Source: Bradyrhizobium zhanjiangense
Lineage (GTDB): Bacteria > Pseudomonadota > Alphaproteobacteria > Rhizobiales > Xanthobacteraceae
Assembly (NCBI RefSeq): GCF_004114935.1
Contig: NZ_CP022221.1
Span: forward strand, 744,001 to 808,000
Length of the DNA stretch: 64,000 nt
Direction: 5' to 3'
Positions within the stretch are counted from its first letter, which is position 1; each line of letters begins with the position of its first letter. Below, piece after piece: positions 45,016 through 54,196 of this stretch. Position numbers and translations under genes: made by a program. The notes below the pieces were generated by a model. It saw nothing but the letters and a program-made list of their open reading frames with translations, was not told the DNA's origin and did no database searches.

Positions 45016-45231
45016 ATGCTCATCGGTCATCACGATGCCGATGCCACGCTGGCAGTGAGGAGATAGATCATGCTCATCGGTCATCACGATGCCGATGCCA
45101 CGCTGGCAGTGAGGAGATAGATCATGCTCATCGGTCATCACGATGCCGATGCCACGCTGGCAGTGAGGAGATAGATCATGCTCATCGGTCATCACGATGC
45201 CGATGCCACGCTGGCAGTGAGGAGATAGATC
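45016..45231 (+). repeat. Four perfect 54-bp tandem repeats, each a ribosome site plus a 16-codon mini-ORF
   Basis: Unit begins ATGCTCATCGGTCATCACGA and is repeated at 45016, 45070, 45124 and 45178 without a visible mismatch. Each unit encodes MLIGHHDADATLAVRR followed by TAG, then ATC, then the next ATG. Within each unit AGGAG lies seven bases before the next ATG, so the repeat carries the start signal for its successor. The fifth ATG is the urtD start, and its first 17 bases are identical to the unit. The units thus appear to be duplications of the urtD start region. 54 is a multiple of 3, so the reverse strand also shows a repeated ORF, which is an artefact. Confidence 0.95.
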
Positions 45232-45987
<756 letters not shown>

Positions 45988-45997
45988 GGAGAGCGCG

Positions 45998-46687
45998 ATG
46001 CTGGCAATTTCAGACCTTCACGTCGCCTACGGCCAGAGCGAGGTGCTGCACGGGCTCAACGTCAAGGTCGCGCCCAACGAGATCGTGGCGATCATGGGCC
46101 GCAACGGCATGGGCAAGACCACTCTGATGAAGTCGCTGATGGGCATCCTGCCGGCGAAAAGCGGCTTGGTGACCATGGACGGTGCCGAGCTCGGTGGCCT
46201 CAAGAGCTACGAGCGCGTCGCCAAGGGCCTCGCCTATGTGCCGCAGGGCCGCATGATCTTCTCCACCATGACGGTGAAGGAGAACATCGAGACCGGGCTC
46301 GTCGTCTCCGGCGGGGCGGAGGTGCCCGGCGACATTTATGAACTCTTTCCGGTGCTGCTGGAGATGAAAGGCCGCCGCGGCGGCAATCTCTCCGGCGGCC
46401 AGCAGCAGCAGCTCGCGATCGCCCGCGCGCTCGCGACCAAGCCGAAAGTGCTGCTGCTGGATGAGCCAACCGAAGGCATCCAGCCGTCGATCATCAAGGA
46501 CATGGCGCGCACCCTCAAGCGCATCCGCGACGAGAAGGGGCTCTCGATCGTCGTGTCCGAGCAGGTCCTGAGCTTCGCGCTCGATATCGCCGATCGCGTG
46601 CTGGTGATCGAGAACGGCGAGATCGTTCGCGACGACCCGCGCGATGCCGTCGATGCCGCGCAGGTCTCGAAATATCTGTCCGTCTAA
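45998..46687 (+). CDS. urtE: Urea/amide ABC transporter ATPase 2 (UrtE type)
   Basis: 229-aa LivF-type ATPase. Walker A GRNGMGKTT, Q-loop GLAYVPQGRMIFSTMTVKEN, signature NLSGGQQQQLAIARAL, Walker B KVLLLDEPTEGIQP, His replaced by Gln/Glu context in VVSEQVLSF, as is usual for this family. ATG at 45998 with AAGGAG upstream, 10 bp after urtD. The frame reaches further upstream but overlaps urtD. Last transporter gene before fmdA (27 bp gap). Confidence 0.95.
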   Translation: MLAISDLHVAYGQSEVLHGLNVKVAPNEIVAIMGRNGMGKTTLMKSLMGILPAKSGLVTMDGAELGGLKSYERVAKGLAYVPQGRMIFSTMTVKENIETGLVVSGGAEVPGDIYELFPVLLEMKGRRGGNLSGGQQQQLAIARALATKPKVLLLDEPTEGIQPSIIKDMARTLKRIRDEKGLSIVVSEQVLSFALDIADRVLVIENGEIVRDDPRDAVDAAQVSKYLSV

Positions 46688-46714
46688 CCAACTGTGTAAA
46701 AGGGGAGCATCTCG

Positions 46715-47944
46715 ATGCCAGAGACACTGATCAAGGTCGATCTCACCAAGTCGGCCTATGAAAACGACATGGTGCACAACCGCTGGCACCCCGATATCCC
46801 GATCGTGGCCTGGGTCAATCCCGGCGACGATTTCATCATCGAGACCTATGACTGGACCGGCGGCTTCATCAAGAACAACGATTCCGCCGACGACGTGCGC
46901 GACATCGATCTGTCGATCGTGCACTTCCTCTCCGGTCCGATCGGCGTCAAGGGCGCCGAGCCTGGCGACCTGCTGGTGGTTGACTTGCTCGATGTCGGTC
47001 CGCTCAAGGAGAGCATGTGGGGCTTCAACGGCTTCTTCTCCAAGCAGAATGGCGGCGGCTTCCTCACCGACCACTTCCCGCTGGCGCAGAAGTCGATCTG
47101 GGACATCAAGGGCCTCTACACCTCGTCGCGCCACGTGCCCGGCGTGAACTTCGCCGGCCTGATTCATCCCGGCCTGATCGGCTGTCTGCCCGATCCGAAG
47201 ATGCTGGATATGTGGAACAAGCGCGAGGCCGAGCTGATCTCGACCAACCCGACCCGTGTGCCCGGCCTTGCCAATCCGCCGTTCGCACCCACCGCCCACG
47301 GCGGCCGCGCCAAGGGCGACGTTAAGGCCAAGATCGGTGCCGAAGGCGCGCGCACCGTGCCGCCGCGCGAGCACGGCGGCAATTGCGACATCAAGGATCT
47401 GTCGCGCGGCTCGAAGATCTACTTCCCGGTCTATGTGCCCGGGGCCGGTCTCTCGATGGGTGATCTGCACTTCAGCCAGGGCGACGGCGAGATCACCTTC
47501 TGCGGCGCCATCGAGATGGCCGGCTGGCTGCATTTGAAGGTCGAGGTGATCAAGGACGGCATGGCCAAATACGGCATCAAGAATCCAATCTTCAAGCCGT
47601 CGCCGATCACGCCGAACTACAAGGACTTTCTCATTTTCGAAGGCATCTCGGTCGATGAAGCCGGCAAGCAGCACTATCTCGACGTCCACATCGCCTACCG
47701 CCAGGCCTGCCTCAACGCCATCGAGTACCTGAAGAAGTTCGGTTATTCCGGCGCCCAGGCCTATTCGATCCTCGGCACCGCGCCGTGCCAGGGCCACATC
47801 TCCGGCGTGGTCGACGTGCCCAACGCCTGCGCCACGCTGTGGCTGCCGACGGAGATCTTCGACTTCGACGTGATGCCGTCGGCGGCAGGTCCCATCAAGC
47901 ATATCACAGGCGATATCCAGATGCCGATCTCGCCGGACAAATGA
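46715..47944 (+). CDS. fmdA: Formamidase (FmdA/AmdA acetamidase family)
   Basis: 409-aa hydrolase of the acetamidase/formamidase (FmdA) family, producing ammonium and formate from formamide. Conserved segments: NRWHPDIPIVAWVNPGDDFIIETYDWTGG at the start, ending with GPIGVKGAEPGDLLVVD; HFSQGDGEITFCGAIEM in the middle; and the ACATLWLPTEIFDFDVMP tail. The family is unrelated to nitrilase-type amidases. AAAAGGGGAGC precedes the ATG. It follows urtE by 27 bp, so uptake and hydrolysis are cotranscribed. Confidence 0.95.
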   Translation: MPETLIKVDLTKSAYENDMVHNRWHPDIPIVAWVNPGDDFIIETYDWTGGFIKNNDSADDVRDIDLSIVHFLSGPIGVKGAEPGDLLVVDLLDVGPLKESMWGFNGFFSKQNGGGFLTDHFPLAQKSIWDIKGLYTSSRHVPGVNFAGLIHPGLIGCLPDPKMLDMWNKREAELISTNPTRVPGLANPPFAPTAHGGRAKGDVKAKIGAEGARTVPPREHGGNCDIKDLSRGSKIYFPVYVPGAGLSMGDLHFSQGDGEITFCGAIEMAGWLHLKVEVIKDGMAKYGIKNPIFKPSPITPNYKDFLIFEGISVDEAGKQHYLDVHIAYRQACLNAIEYLKKFGYSGAQAYSILGTAPCQGHISGVVDVPNACATLWLPTEIFDFDVMPSAAGPIKHITGDIQMPISPDK

Positions 47945-47953
47945 CGCCGGGCT

Positions 47954-47994
47954 CCCTCTCCCCGTTCTTACGGGGAGAGGGTCGGGGTGAGGGG
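47954..47994. repeat. Short palindrome, family E-like copy 2
   Basis: ccctctcccc-gttctta-cggggagagggtcgggg, a truncated relative of the element at 15.8 kb. It sits between fmdA and fmdB and could reduce downstream expression. Confidence 0.6.
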
Positions 47995-48051
47995 CTGTCT
48001 CCGCATCGCGGTAGCAGTGAGCTGTGTTGAACACGCATTGGGGATGATGCG

Positions 48052-48414
48052 ATGCCGGTCTATGAATATCTCTGTGACGATTGCGGTCCGTTCAAGGACC
48101 TCAGGCCGATGGCGGAATGCGACGATCCGCAAAACTGTCCGCATTGCGAGACGCCGGCGCCGCGCGTAATCCTGACCGCACCGAATTTCTTCTGCATGCC
48201 GGCGGAGAAGCGCAAGGCGCATGCCGTCAACGAGCGCAGCGCGCATGCGCCGCAGACGCTGGCGCAATTCAAGGCTGCGCATGGTCCCGGCTGCGGCTGC
48301 TGCTCCACAGGCAAGACCACGTCAGACAAGAAAAAGCCCGCGCGTCTGATGACCAAGACCAAGAGCGGCGCCAAGGGCTTTCCCACCGCACGGCCCTGGA
48401 TGATCAGCCACTAA
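48052..48414 (+). CDS. fmdB: FmdB-type zinc-ribbon regulatory protein
   Basis: 120 aa. N-terminal zinc ribbon [14 protein letters not shown]...[12 protein letters not shown] with CxxC pairs, typical of FmdB/CxxC_CxxC_SSSS proteins associated with formamidase operons. A basic, low-complexity C-terminus contains GCGCCSTG, so a second metal site is possible. Proposed in the literature as a regulator of formamidase, with the mechanism unclear. Lies between fmdA and amiE. Confidence 0.85.
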   Translation: MPVYEYLCDDCGPFKDLRPMAECDDPQNCPHCETPAPRVILTAPNFFCMPAEKRKAHAVNERSAHAPQTLAQFKAAHGPGCGCCSTGKTTSDKKKPARLMTKTKSGAKGFPTARPWMISH

Positions 48415-48454
48415 CTCACGCGCCAATCTCCAACAGAGCAGAGGACCAATTCAA

Positions 48455-49495
48455 ATGCTTCACGGTGACATTTCCAGCAGCAACGACACCGTCGGCGTCG
48501 CAGTGGTCAACTACAAGATGCCCCGCCTGCACACCAAGGCGGAGGTGCTCGACAACGCCCGCAAGATCGCCGACATGATCGTCGGCATGAAGCTCGGTCT
48601 GCCCGGCATGGATCTGGTGATCTTCCCCGAATACTCCACCCAGGGCATCATGTACGACTCCAAGGAGATGTACGAGACCGCCTCGGTCGTGCCCGGCGAA
48701 GAGACCGCGATCTTCGCCGAGGCCTGCCGCAAGGCGAAAGTGTGGGGCGTATTCTCGCTCACAGGCGAACGCCACGAGGAGCATCCGCACAAGGCGCCCT
48801 ACAACACCTTGATCCTGATGAACGACAAGGGCGAGATCGTGCAGAAATATCGCAAGATCATGCCGTGGGTGCCGATCGAGGGCTGGTATCCCGGCAATTG
48901 CACCTATGTCTCCGACGGCCCGAAGGGCCTGAAGGTCAGCCTGATCATCTGCGATGACGGCAACTATCCGGAGATCTGGCGCGACTGCGCCATGAAGGGC
49001 GCCGAACTGATCGTGCGTTGCCAGGGCTACATGTATCCGGCCAAGGAGCAGCAGGTCATGATCTCCAAAGCGATGGCCTGGGCCAACAATGTCTATGTCG
49101 CGGTCGCCAACGCGGCCGGCTTCGACGGTGTCTATTCCTATTTCGGTCATTCCGCGATCATCGGCTTCGACGGACGTACACTCGGCGAGTGCGGCGAGGA
49201 GGAATACGGCATCCAGTATGCCCAGCTCTCGAAACATCTGATCCGCGATGCGCGCCGCAACGGTCAGTCGCAGAATCATCTCTACAAGTTGGTCCACCGC
49301 GGCTACACCGGCATGATCAATTCCGGCGAGAGCCCGCGCGGCGTTGCGGCCTGTCCTTATGATTTTTACAAGAACTGGATCGCCGATCCCGAAGGCACGC
49401 GCGACATGGTCGAGGCGATGACACGCTCGACGCCGGGGACCGAGGAGTGCCCGATCGACGGCATCCCGAATGAAGCTGCGGCGTCCAACTACTAG
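48455..49495 (+). CDS. amiE: Aliphatic amidase (AmiE, nitrilase superfamily)
   Basis: 346-aa cytoplasmic amidase for short aliphatic amides (acetamide, propionamide, acrylamide). Catalytic Glu59 (VIFPEYST), Lys134 (KYRKIMP), Cys166 (IICDDGN) and Glu142 (IEGWYPG) are all present and numbered as in Pseudomonas aeruginosa AmiE, which has the same length. Segments [20 protein letters not shown] and [20 protein letters not shown] are almost the AmiE sequence. AGAGGACC precedes the ATG. Third hydrolase-related gene of the module, 40 bp after fmdB. Formamidase AmiF is the alternative, but the overall match favours AmiE. Confidence 0.95.
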   Translation: MLHGDISSSNDTVGVAVVNYKMPRLHTKAEVLDNARKIADMIVGMKLGLPGMDLVIFPEYSTQGIMYDSKEMYETASVVPGEETAIFAEACRKAKVWGVFSLTGERHEEHPHKAPYNTLILMNDKGEIVQKYRKIMPWVPIEGWYPGNCTYVSDGPKGLKVSLIICDDGNYPEIWRDCAMKGAELIVRCQGYMYPAKEQQVMISKAMAWANNVYVAVANAAGFDGVYSYFGHSAIIGFDGRTLGECGEEEYGIQYAQLSKHLIRDARRNGQSQNHLYKLVHRGYTGMINSGESPRGVAACPYDFYKNWIADPEGTRDMVEAMTRSTPGTEECPIDGIPNEAAASNY

Positions 49496-49693
49496 CCATT
49501 GGCGGCAGAACAGGTTGAGCGGAGCTTGATGCCGGGATGACCAGCCATCGATGTGAATGGCGATCCATAGGCGTCGACGTTCTGACATGTCTGCGCATGC
49601 GCGGAATGGGAATAGCGCCCGGCAAAATCGTGGCGCGGTTGCCACATGGACCGTTGAATCTGTCCAAGTTGCGGTCCCGTTGGCGGATTCTCG

Positions 49694-49924
49694 ATGCCCC
49701 GTAGCGCCCAGCAATTCTTCAACGGATCGCAGACCACGCCGAACGGTGCCGTCAATGGCGGCGGCGGCGTCTGGGACGCAACCACCACCAATTGGACGGA
49801 CTCGTCCGGTTCGATCAGCACCGCTTACGATCCGTCGTCATCGTCTGGCACTGTGTTCGGCAGCGGCGGTCCCTCGACGCCGGCAAGGGCGTCGTCCGTT
49901 ACGCGTGGTAGGCGCTGCCTATAG
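49694..49924 (+). pseudogene. Remnant of an autotransporter passenger domain
   Basis: 76-codon open frame: 'QFFNGSQTTPNGAVNGGGGV' then 'WDATTTNWTDSSGSISTAYD' is the Thr/Asn/Gly-rich pattern of autotransporter beta-helix passengers (start of the first repeat). It has no signal peptide, no beta-barrel and stops after 76 codons in a changed, basic composition. So it looks like the surviving start of a decayed large adhesin gene. The remaining 49496-49693 shows no recognisable gene. Family identification is from pattern only. Confidence 0.6.
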
Positions 49925-49943
49925 GGCCACGGTGGGACTGCCA

Positions 49944-50102
49944 TCCTCCCCTGGAGGGGGAGGATCGGTTCGCATGTAGCGGAGCGCAATGCGAACCGAG
50001 GTGGGGTGACAGTCTCTCCGTATTTTTCACTGCCCGTGTGGAGAGATCACCCCACCCCGCTCGCGCTGCGCGCGATCGGCCCTCCCCCTCCAGGAGAGGG
50101 TA
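49944..50102. repeat. Palindromic intergenic repeat, family G
   Basis: About 159 bp: cctcccctggagggggagg on the left, ccctccccctccaggagagg on the right, and inner cgaggtggggtgacagtctctcc / gagagatcaccccacc. Closes the space between the amide module and the MCE gene. Confidence 0.8.
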
Positions 50103-50106
50103 GGCA

Positions 50107-50925
50107 TCACCGCTGCTGCTCTGGCCTGCGCGGCGGTCGCGGCGCCACGGGCGTTCCCGCCATCTTGTTGGCGGTCTCGCTGATATCGAGCAGCGAGCGG
50201 CGGATGTCCTCGAGGTACCCCGCCGATTTCTTCTTCATGGTGTCGGCGAGCTCGTGCAGCCCCTGTATCTTCTCGAACAGCTCGTCGGCCTTGCCATTGA
50301 CGAAGCCGGGCACCACACCCTCGATCTTCGTGACCGCCCTGTCGAAGCCCGCGAAGGCGCTGTCGACCTTGGCCATGACCGAGTCGATTTCGCCGCCCTT
50401 GCTCCTGAGATCGGCAGTATGGTTCTCGAATGTGCGCAGGCCCTCCTTGATCGCAGGGGCGTTGCTCACGATCGTACGGTCGACGCTGTGCAGGGTCTCC
50501 ACGATGGACTCCGCGTCGCTGAGATCGGCGGTCAGTACGGGAATGCCGTCCGAGTCCAGCGGCACCGGCGGCGCGGAGGGGGCGCCCCCGATCAGCGAGA
50601 TCGCGGCAACGCCAGTCAGACCCTGGAACTCGATGCCAGCGACGGTGTCCTTGCGGATCGGTGCGGTGTTGTCGAGCATCACGAGCGCCACGATCCTGCG
50701 GGGACTGTCCAGCTTGATCGACAGGATCTGGCCCGCAGGCACGCCGTCGAAATTGACCGGCCCGCCGCGACGCAGTCCGCTGGCGGAGCCGCCTTCGAAC
50801 ACCACGCGCAACTGGCTGCGGCTTTGGATGGTGCGCCATTTCTGCACGCCCAGCAGGCCGCCGAATGCCACGGCGATCACCGCCAGCGTCGCCGTTCCGA
50901 TCACAAGATTGCTCGCGCGTGCCAT
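50107..50925 (-). CDS. MlaD/MCE-domain lipid-transport protein
   Basis: 272 aa. One N-terminal membrane anchor (NLVIGTATLAVIAVAFGGLLGV), then an MCE domain (LRVVFEGGSASGLRRGGPVNFDGVPAGQILSIKLD) and a helical C-terminal region (about 120-255) with coiled-coil character. MCE proteins form hexameric periplasmic tubes or rings carrying phospholipids or sterols. ATP-binding and permease partners (mlaE/mlaF) are not encoded next to it. The ATG at 50925 is used; a TTG seven codons upstream is possible. Ends only 5 bp from the palindrome. Confidence 0.88.
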   Translation of the reverse strand: MARASNLVIGTATLAVIAVAFGGLLGVQKWRTIQSRSQLRVVFEGGSASGLRRGGPVNFDGVPAGQILSIKLDSPRRIVALVMLDNTAPIRKDTVAGIEFQGLTGVAAISLIGGAPSAPPVPLDSDGIPVLTADLSDAESIVETLHSVDRTIVSNAPAIKEGLRTFENHTADLRSKGGEIDSVMAKVDSAFAGFDRAVTKIEGVVPGFVNGKADELFEKIQGLHELADTMKKKSAGYLEDIRRSLLDISETANKMAGTPVAPRPPRRPEQQR

Positions 50926-51076
50926 GCAGGGCGATTTTACGGCCAAAGCGGGGAAGTTGGAAGAAGCCGGGATGGGCCTTGGCCGCTATACTAGGACAGG
51001 CGGGTTAACGACTTGTCTGCCGTGGCACGAAGTGCGAAGCGGAAGCATAACCCGCCACTTACGCATTTGCCTCATC

Positions 51077-53296
51077 TCAATGCCCGGCCGCGCGCTTTGC
51101 CGCAGCATTATTCAGGACAATGAGGGCGTCGACGGCCACGCCTGTCTTGGTGTTGATCAGAAACGGGTTGATGTCGATCGAGGCGATCCGGTCGCCGGCA
51201 TCTGCGATCAGGCTGGAGAGGCCGACGAGCGCCTTCACTGCGGAGGTCTCGTGCAGTGCCGGCTTGCCGCGATAGCCACGCACCTTGATCCCGGCCTTGG
51301 TGCGGCCGATCAGCAGCCGCGCCTCGGCCTCATCAAGCGGCGCGCCGGCGAGTGCGACGTCCTTCATCAGCTCGATATCGATGCCGCCGGTGCCGAACAG
51401 CACGACCGGTCCCATCTCGGCATCGAGCGAGGCGCCGACCACGAGCTCGAGCTCGGCCTTGACCTGTTGCGCGATCAGGATGCCGTCGAGCCTCGGCTTG
51501 CCCTTCAGCTTCGCCACCCGCGAGGTGATGTCGGCGAACGCCTTCTTCACCTCGGCGGCATTGTTGAGGTTCAGCACCACGCCGCCGATGTCGGATTTGT
51601 GCAAGATCTCGGCGCTGACGACTTTCGCGACAACCGGGAAACCGATCTGCTTGGCGATCTTCGCGGCTTCCGCCGCCGTCTGCGCAATTGCTTCCTTCGA
51701 GATCGGGATGCCGTATGCCTTCAGGAGTTTCTTGGAAGCAACCTCGTCGAGCGCCGCGCCGTTCGCCGATTTCAGCGTCTTCTCCAGCACGGCACGCGCG
51801 GCCGGCTTCGAGCGTGAGGCGATGTCCGGCACTTCCTTGCGCAGCTTCGCATAGTCGAGCAGCGACTTGATCGCGGTCACCGCGCGGTCCATACCCTGCA
51901 TGACTGCCAGATGCGGCAGCGACTTGCGCAGGGCCTTGGTGAATTCGGTGAAGCCGATCGACATCGCGCTGATATAGATCACGGGCTTTGCAGCCCTGCT
52001 CGCCATCTCGTTGACGATGCGCAAATTGCGCTCGCGCAGCTCGTGCGGCGCCTTCGGCAGCTCGGCGTCGATGATGACGACGTCGATATCGGGATCGTCG
52101 ATCATCAGCTTGATCGACTTCATATAGACCGAGGGATCCACCACGGCGGCAAAGCCTGCGTCGAGCGGATTGCCGACGATCGATCCGGGGCCGAGCATCT
52201 TTGCCAGCTCCGAGCTGACATGCGGGCTCAGCGGTGCGAAGTTCAGGCCCGCGGCATAGAAAGCGTCGATCAGCATGCCGCGCTTGCCGCCGGAGAGCGT
52301 AACTGCGGCGAGCCGGTCGCCTCTGGGTGCCACGGCGTGGACGAAGCACTCGGTGGTCTCGATCAGCTCGTCAAGCCCACCGACCCGAATGACGCCTTCG
52401 CGCGTTGCAACGGCGTCGAACGTCTCGATCGATCCGGCGAGCGCGCCGGTATGCGCCATCGCCGCAGCGCGGCCGCCCTCGGACGAGCCGAGCTTGAGCG
52501 CGATTACGGGCTTGCTCGCGGCGCGCGCCGCCTTGCAGGCATCGCGGAAGGCTTTGGCGTTGCGCACGCCTTCGAGATAGACGACGATCACCTTGATGCT
52601 CGGGTCCTCGGCGAAATAGCGCATCAGATCCGGCGTCTCCAGCCCGGCTTCGTTGCCGGTCGTCACCATGTAGCCGACGCCGACGCCCCGATCTTCCAGC
52701 GCCTGGCGAATCGCCATCACGATGGCGCCGGATTGTCCGGCAATCGCCACCGCCCCCTGTTCCATGGTGACGACACGGTCGTCGATATTGGTGAAGAGCT
52801 TCTCGCCGGCGCTCAGATTGCCGAGACAGTTTGGTCCTGTGACCGCAAGTCCGGTCTCGCGCACGGCGGCCTGCAATTCGGCGGCGAGCTTCTGGCTCTC
52901 CTCATCCTGCAACTCGCTGAAGCCCGAGGTGACGATGGTGGCCGAACGTGCGCCGGCCGCAGCGGCATCGCGGATCACCTGCACCGCAGAGCGCGCCGGC
53001 ACCAGCACCAGGACGTGATCGGGCCTTTCGGGGAGGCTGGCAAAGTCCTTGTGGCAGGGGACGCCCCAGATGGTGTCGCGCCTGGCGTTGACGGGATAGA
53101 GTCCGCCCTCGTAGCCGTACTTGATCAGATTGTTCCAGATGCGCTCGGCATAATTGCCGGGCTTGTCGGTCGCGCCCACCAGCACGATGTTGCGCGGGTG
53201 CAGCATGGCATGGATGCCCTTGACCACGTCGCTGGCGTCATGTGACGGAGACCATGGGCGCGGAGAGAGGGATGCAGCAGATACGCGAGCTTCCAT
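51077..53296 (-). CDS. ADP-forming acyl-CoA synthetase (CoA-binding plus ATP-grasp)
   Basis: 739-aa fused acyl-CoA:ADP ligase related to acetyl-CoA synthetase (ADP-forming) and Pat/AcdA-B proteins. CoA-binding domain with 'MLHPRNIVLVGATDKPGNYAER' and 'GLAVTGPNCLGNLS'. The succinyl-CoA ligase alpha-like part holds the phospho-His loop (AAAMAHTGALAGS). The C-terminal ATP-grasp has 'IGFPVVAKVVSAEILHKSDIGGVVLNL' and 'LVVGASLDAEMGPVVLFGTGGI'. Reversible formation of acyl-CoA from acid, ATP and CoA. GTGAGG precedes the ATG. Isolated on its strand, 115 bp from the sortase gene. Substrate unknown. Confidence 0.9.
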   Translation of the reverse strand: MEARVSAASLSPRPWSPSHDASDVVKGIHAMLHPRNIVLVGATDKPGNYAERIWNNLIKYGYEGGLYPVNARRDTIWGVPCHKDFASLPERPDHVLVLVPARSAVQVIRDAAAAGARSATIVTSGFSELQDEESQKLAAELQAAVRETGLAVTGPNCLGNLSAGEKLFTNIDDRVVTMEQGAVAIAGQSGAIVMAIRQALEDRGVGVGYMVTTGNEAGLETPDLMRYFAEDPSIKVIVVYLEGVRNAKAFRDACKAARAASKPVIALKLGSSEGGRAAAMAHTGALAGSIETFDAVATREGVIRVGGLDELIETTECFVHAVAPRGDRLAAVTLSGGKRGMLIDAFYAAGLNFAPLSPHVSSELAKMLGPGSIVGNPLDAGFAAVVDPSVYMKSIKLMIDDPDIDVVIIDAELPKAPHELRERNLRIVNEMASRAAKPVIYISAMSIGFTEFTKALRKSLPHLAVMQGMDRAVTAIKSLLDYAKLRKEVPDIASRSKPAARAVLEKTLKSANGAALDEVASKKLLKAYGIPISKEAIAQTAAEAAKIAKQIGFPVVAKVVSAEILHKSDIGGVVLNLNNAAEVKKAFADITSRVAKLKGKPRLDGILIAQQVKAELELVVGASLDAEMGPVVLFGTGGIDIELMKDVALAGAPLDEAEARLLIGRTKAGIKVRGYRGKPALHETSAVKALVGLSSLIADAGDRIASIDINPFLINTKTGVAVDALIVLNNAAAKRAAGH

Positions 53297-53410
53297 GGCG
53301 TGACCTCACCTGTTGTTCTTCTTGGTGGCGCGTCACTCTGTTCTATGGCGAGTTCTCCGCAGTAGCAACCACATGGTATGCCGCGTGATGGAATGAGCGA
53401 TGCATCGCCG

Positions 53411-53980
53411 TCATTCATCAGCTCCAATCAGGACGCCATGCAGGACATAACGCTCGGGACCGGACGTGACAGCGTCGAACGGCCAGCAGGTCGCGAGCAC
53501 CAGCTCGAAATCCTCTGTCGCGGGATCGATGCCCGATGCGTCGAAACGGACGACGGCCGAAGAATCCGCGCGATAGCGGAAATGCTTGCCGTCGCGGCGG
53601 GTGATTTCGATCACGTCTCCGATGGCAATATTCCGCAAGAAGCGGAAATGCGTATCGCGATGGGCGGCATAGACGGCAACGCCGCGTTCACCGGCATCGA
53701 CCGTCCGCTCGACATGGCCGGGTCCGAAAGCGAGCGCTTGGCCGCTCGTGCCGTCTAGCACGATCGCGCTGGCGCCGATCCGTTTCACCTCGATCCGTGC
53801 GACCGGCCAGGTGTCGGCCCAAGACCATGGCTTGACCAGCTCTCCCGTCGCCACGCTTCGGTCGAATGCACGCTCCAGCAGCACCTGGGCGAGCCAGGCC
53901 TTGGCGTGGATATAGGCACCGTCGCCAAACAGGATGAGGCCGATCAGCGCCAGGACCAAGGGAGAGATGAAGCGGGGCAT
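53411..53980 (-). CDS. Gram-negative (class GN) sortase
   Basis: 189-aa membrane-anchored transpeptidase. N-terminal anchor (ISPLVLALIGLILFGDGAYI) and a sortase beta-barrel with catalytic His107 (VYAAHRDTHF), Cys165 (LVLATCWPF) and Arg177 (GPERYVLHG). The family is the proteobacterial sortase group always found with a single VIT/VWA substrate gene; here that gene lies just upstream on the same strand (54197-56458), with a palindrome between. Should attach the substrate's LPKTA signal to an envelope nucleophile not yet known in such organisms. Confidence 0.9.
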   Translation of the reverse strand: MPRFISPLVLALIGLILFGDGAYIHAKAWLAQVLLERAFDRSVATGELVKPWSWADTWPVARIEVKRIGASAIVLDGTSGQALAFGPGHVERTVDAGERGVAVYAAHRDTHFRFLRNIAIGDVIEITRRDGKHFRYRADSSAVVRFDASGIDPATEDFELVLATCWPFDAVTSGPERYVLHGVLIGADE

Positions 53981-53994
53981 TGTGTTTCATTTCC

Positions 53995-54117
53995 CGTCAT
54001 TGCGAGCCGCCGGGTCCGCGCGAAGCGTGGCCCGATGACAGGCTCCGCGAAGCAATCCAGACCGTCTTCGGAGCGGCAGTCTGGATTGCTTCGTCGCTTC
54101 TTCTCCTCGCAATGACC
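53995..54117. repeat. Palindromic intergenic repeat, family A copy 3 (with insertion)
   Basis: Same ends and inner arms as the other family A copies (cgtcattgcgagc, gaagcaatccagac / gtctggattgcttcg, gcaatgac), lengthened by about 35 bp in the left arm (ccgggtccgcgcgaagcgtggcccgatgacag). It separates sortase and its target inside their operon. Confidence 0.85.
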
Positions 54118-54196
54118 ATCCAAAAAGGCGCGCGCGGCCATTGGTATGGGACGGGCAGCCGCGCGCGCTAACAGAGGAGTTCGGGGGGCTCCTCTC

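Noticed and set aside
45016..45231. Possible CRISPR array
   Set aside because: Units are contiguous and identical, with no unique spacers and no cas genes.
46010..48034. 674-codon minus-strand frame over urtE and fmdA
   Set aside because: Shadow; both plus-strand genes have full family motifs and ribosome sites.
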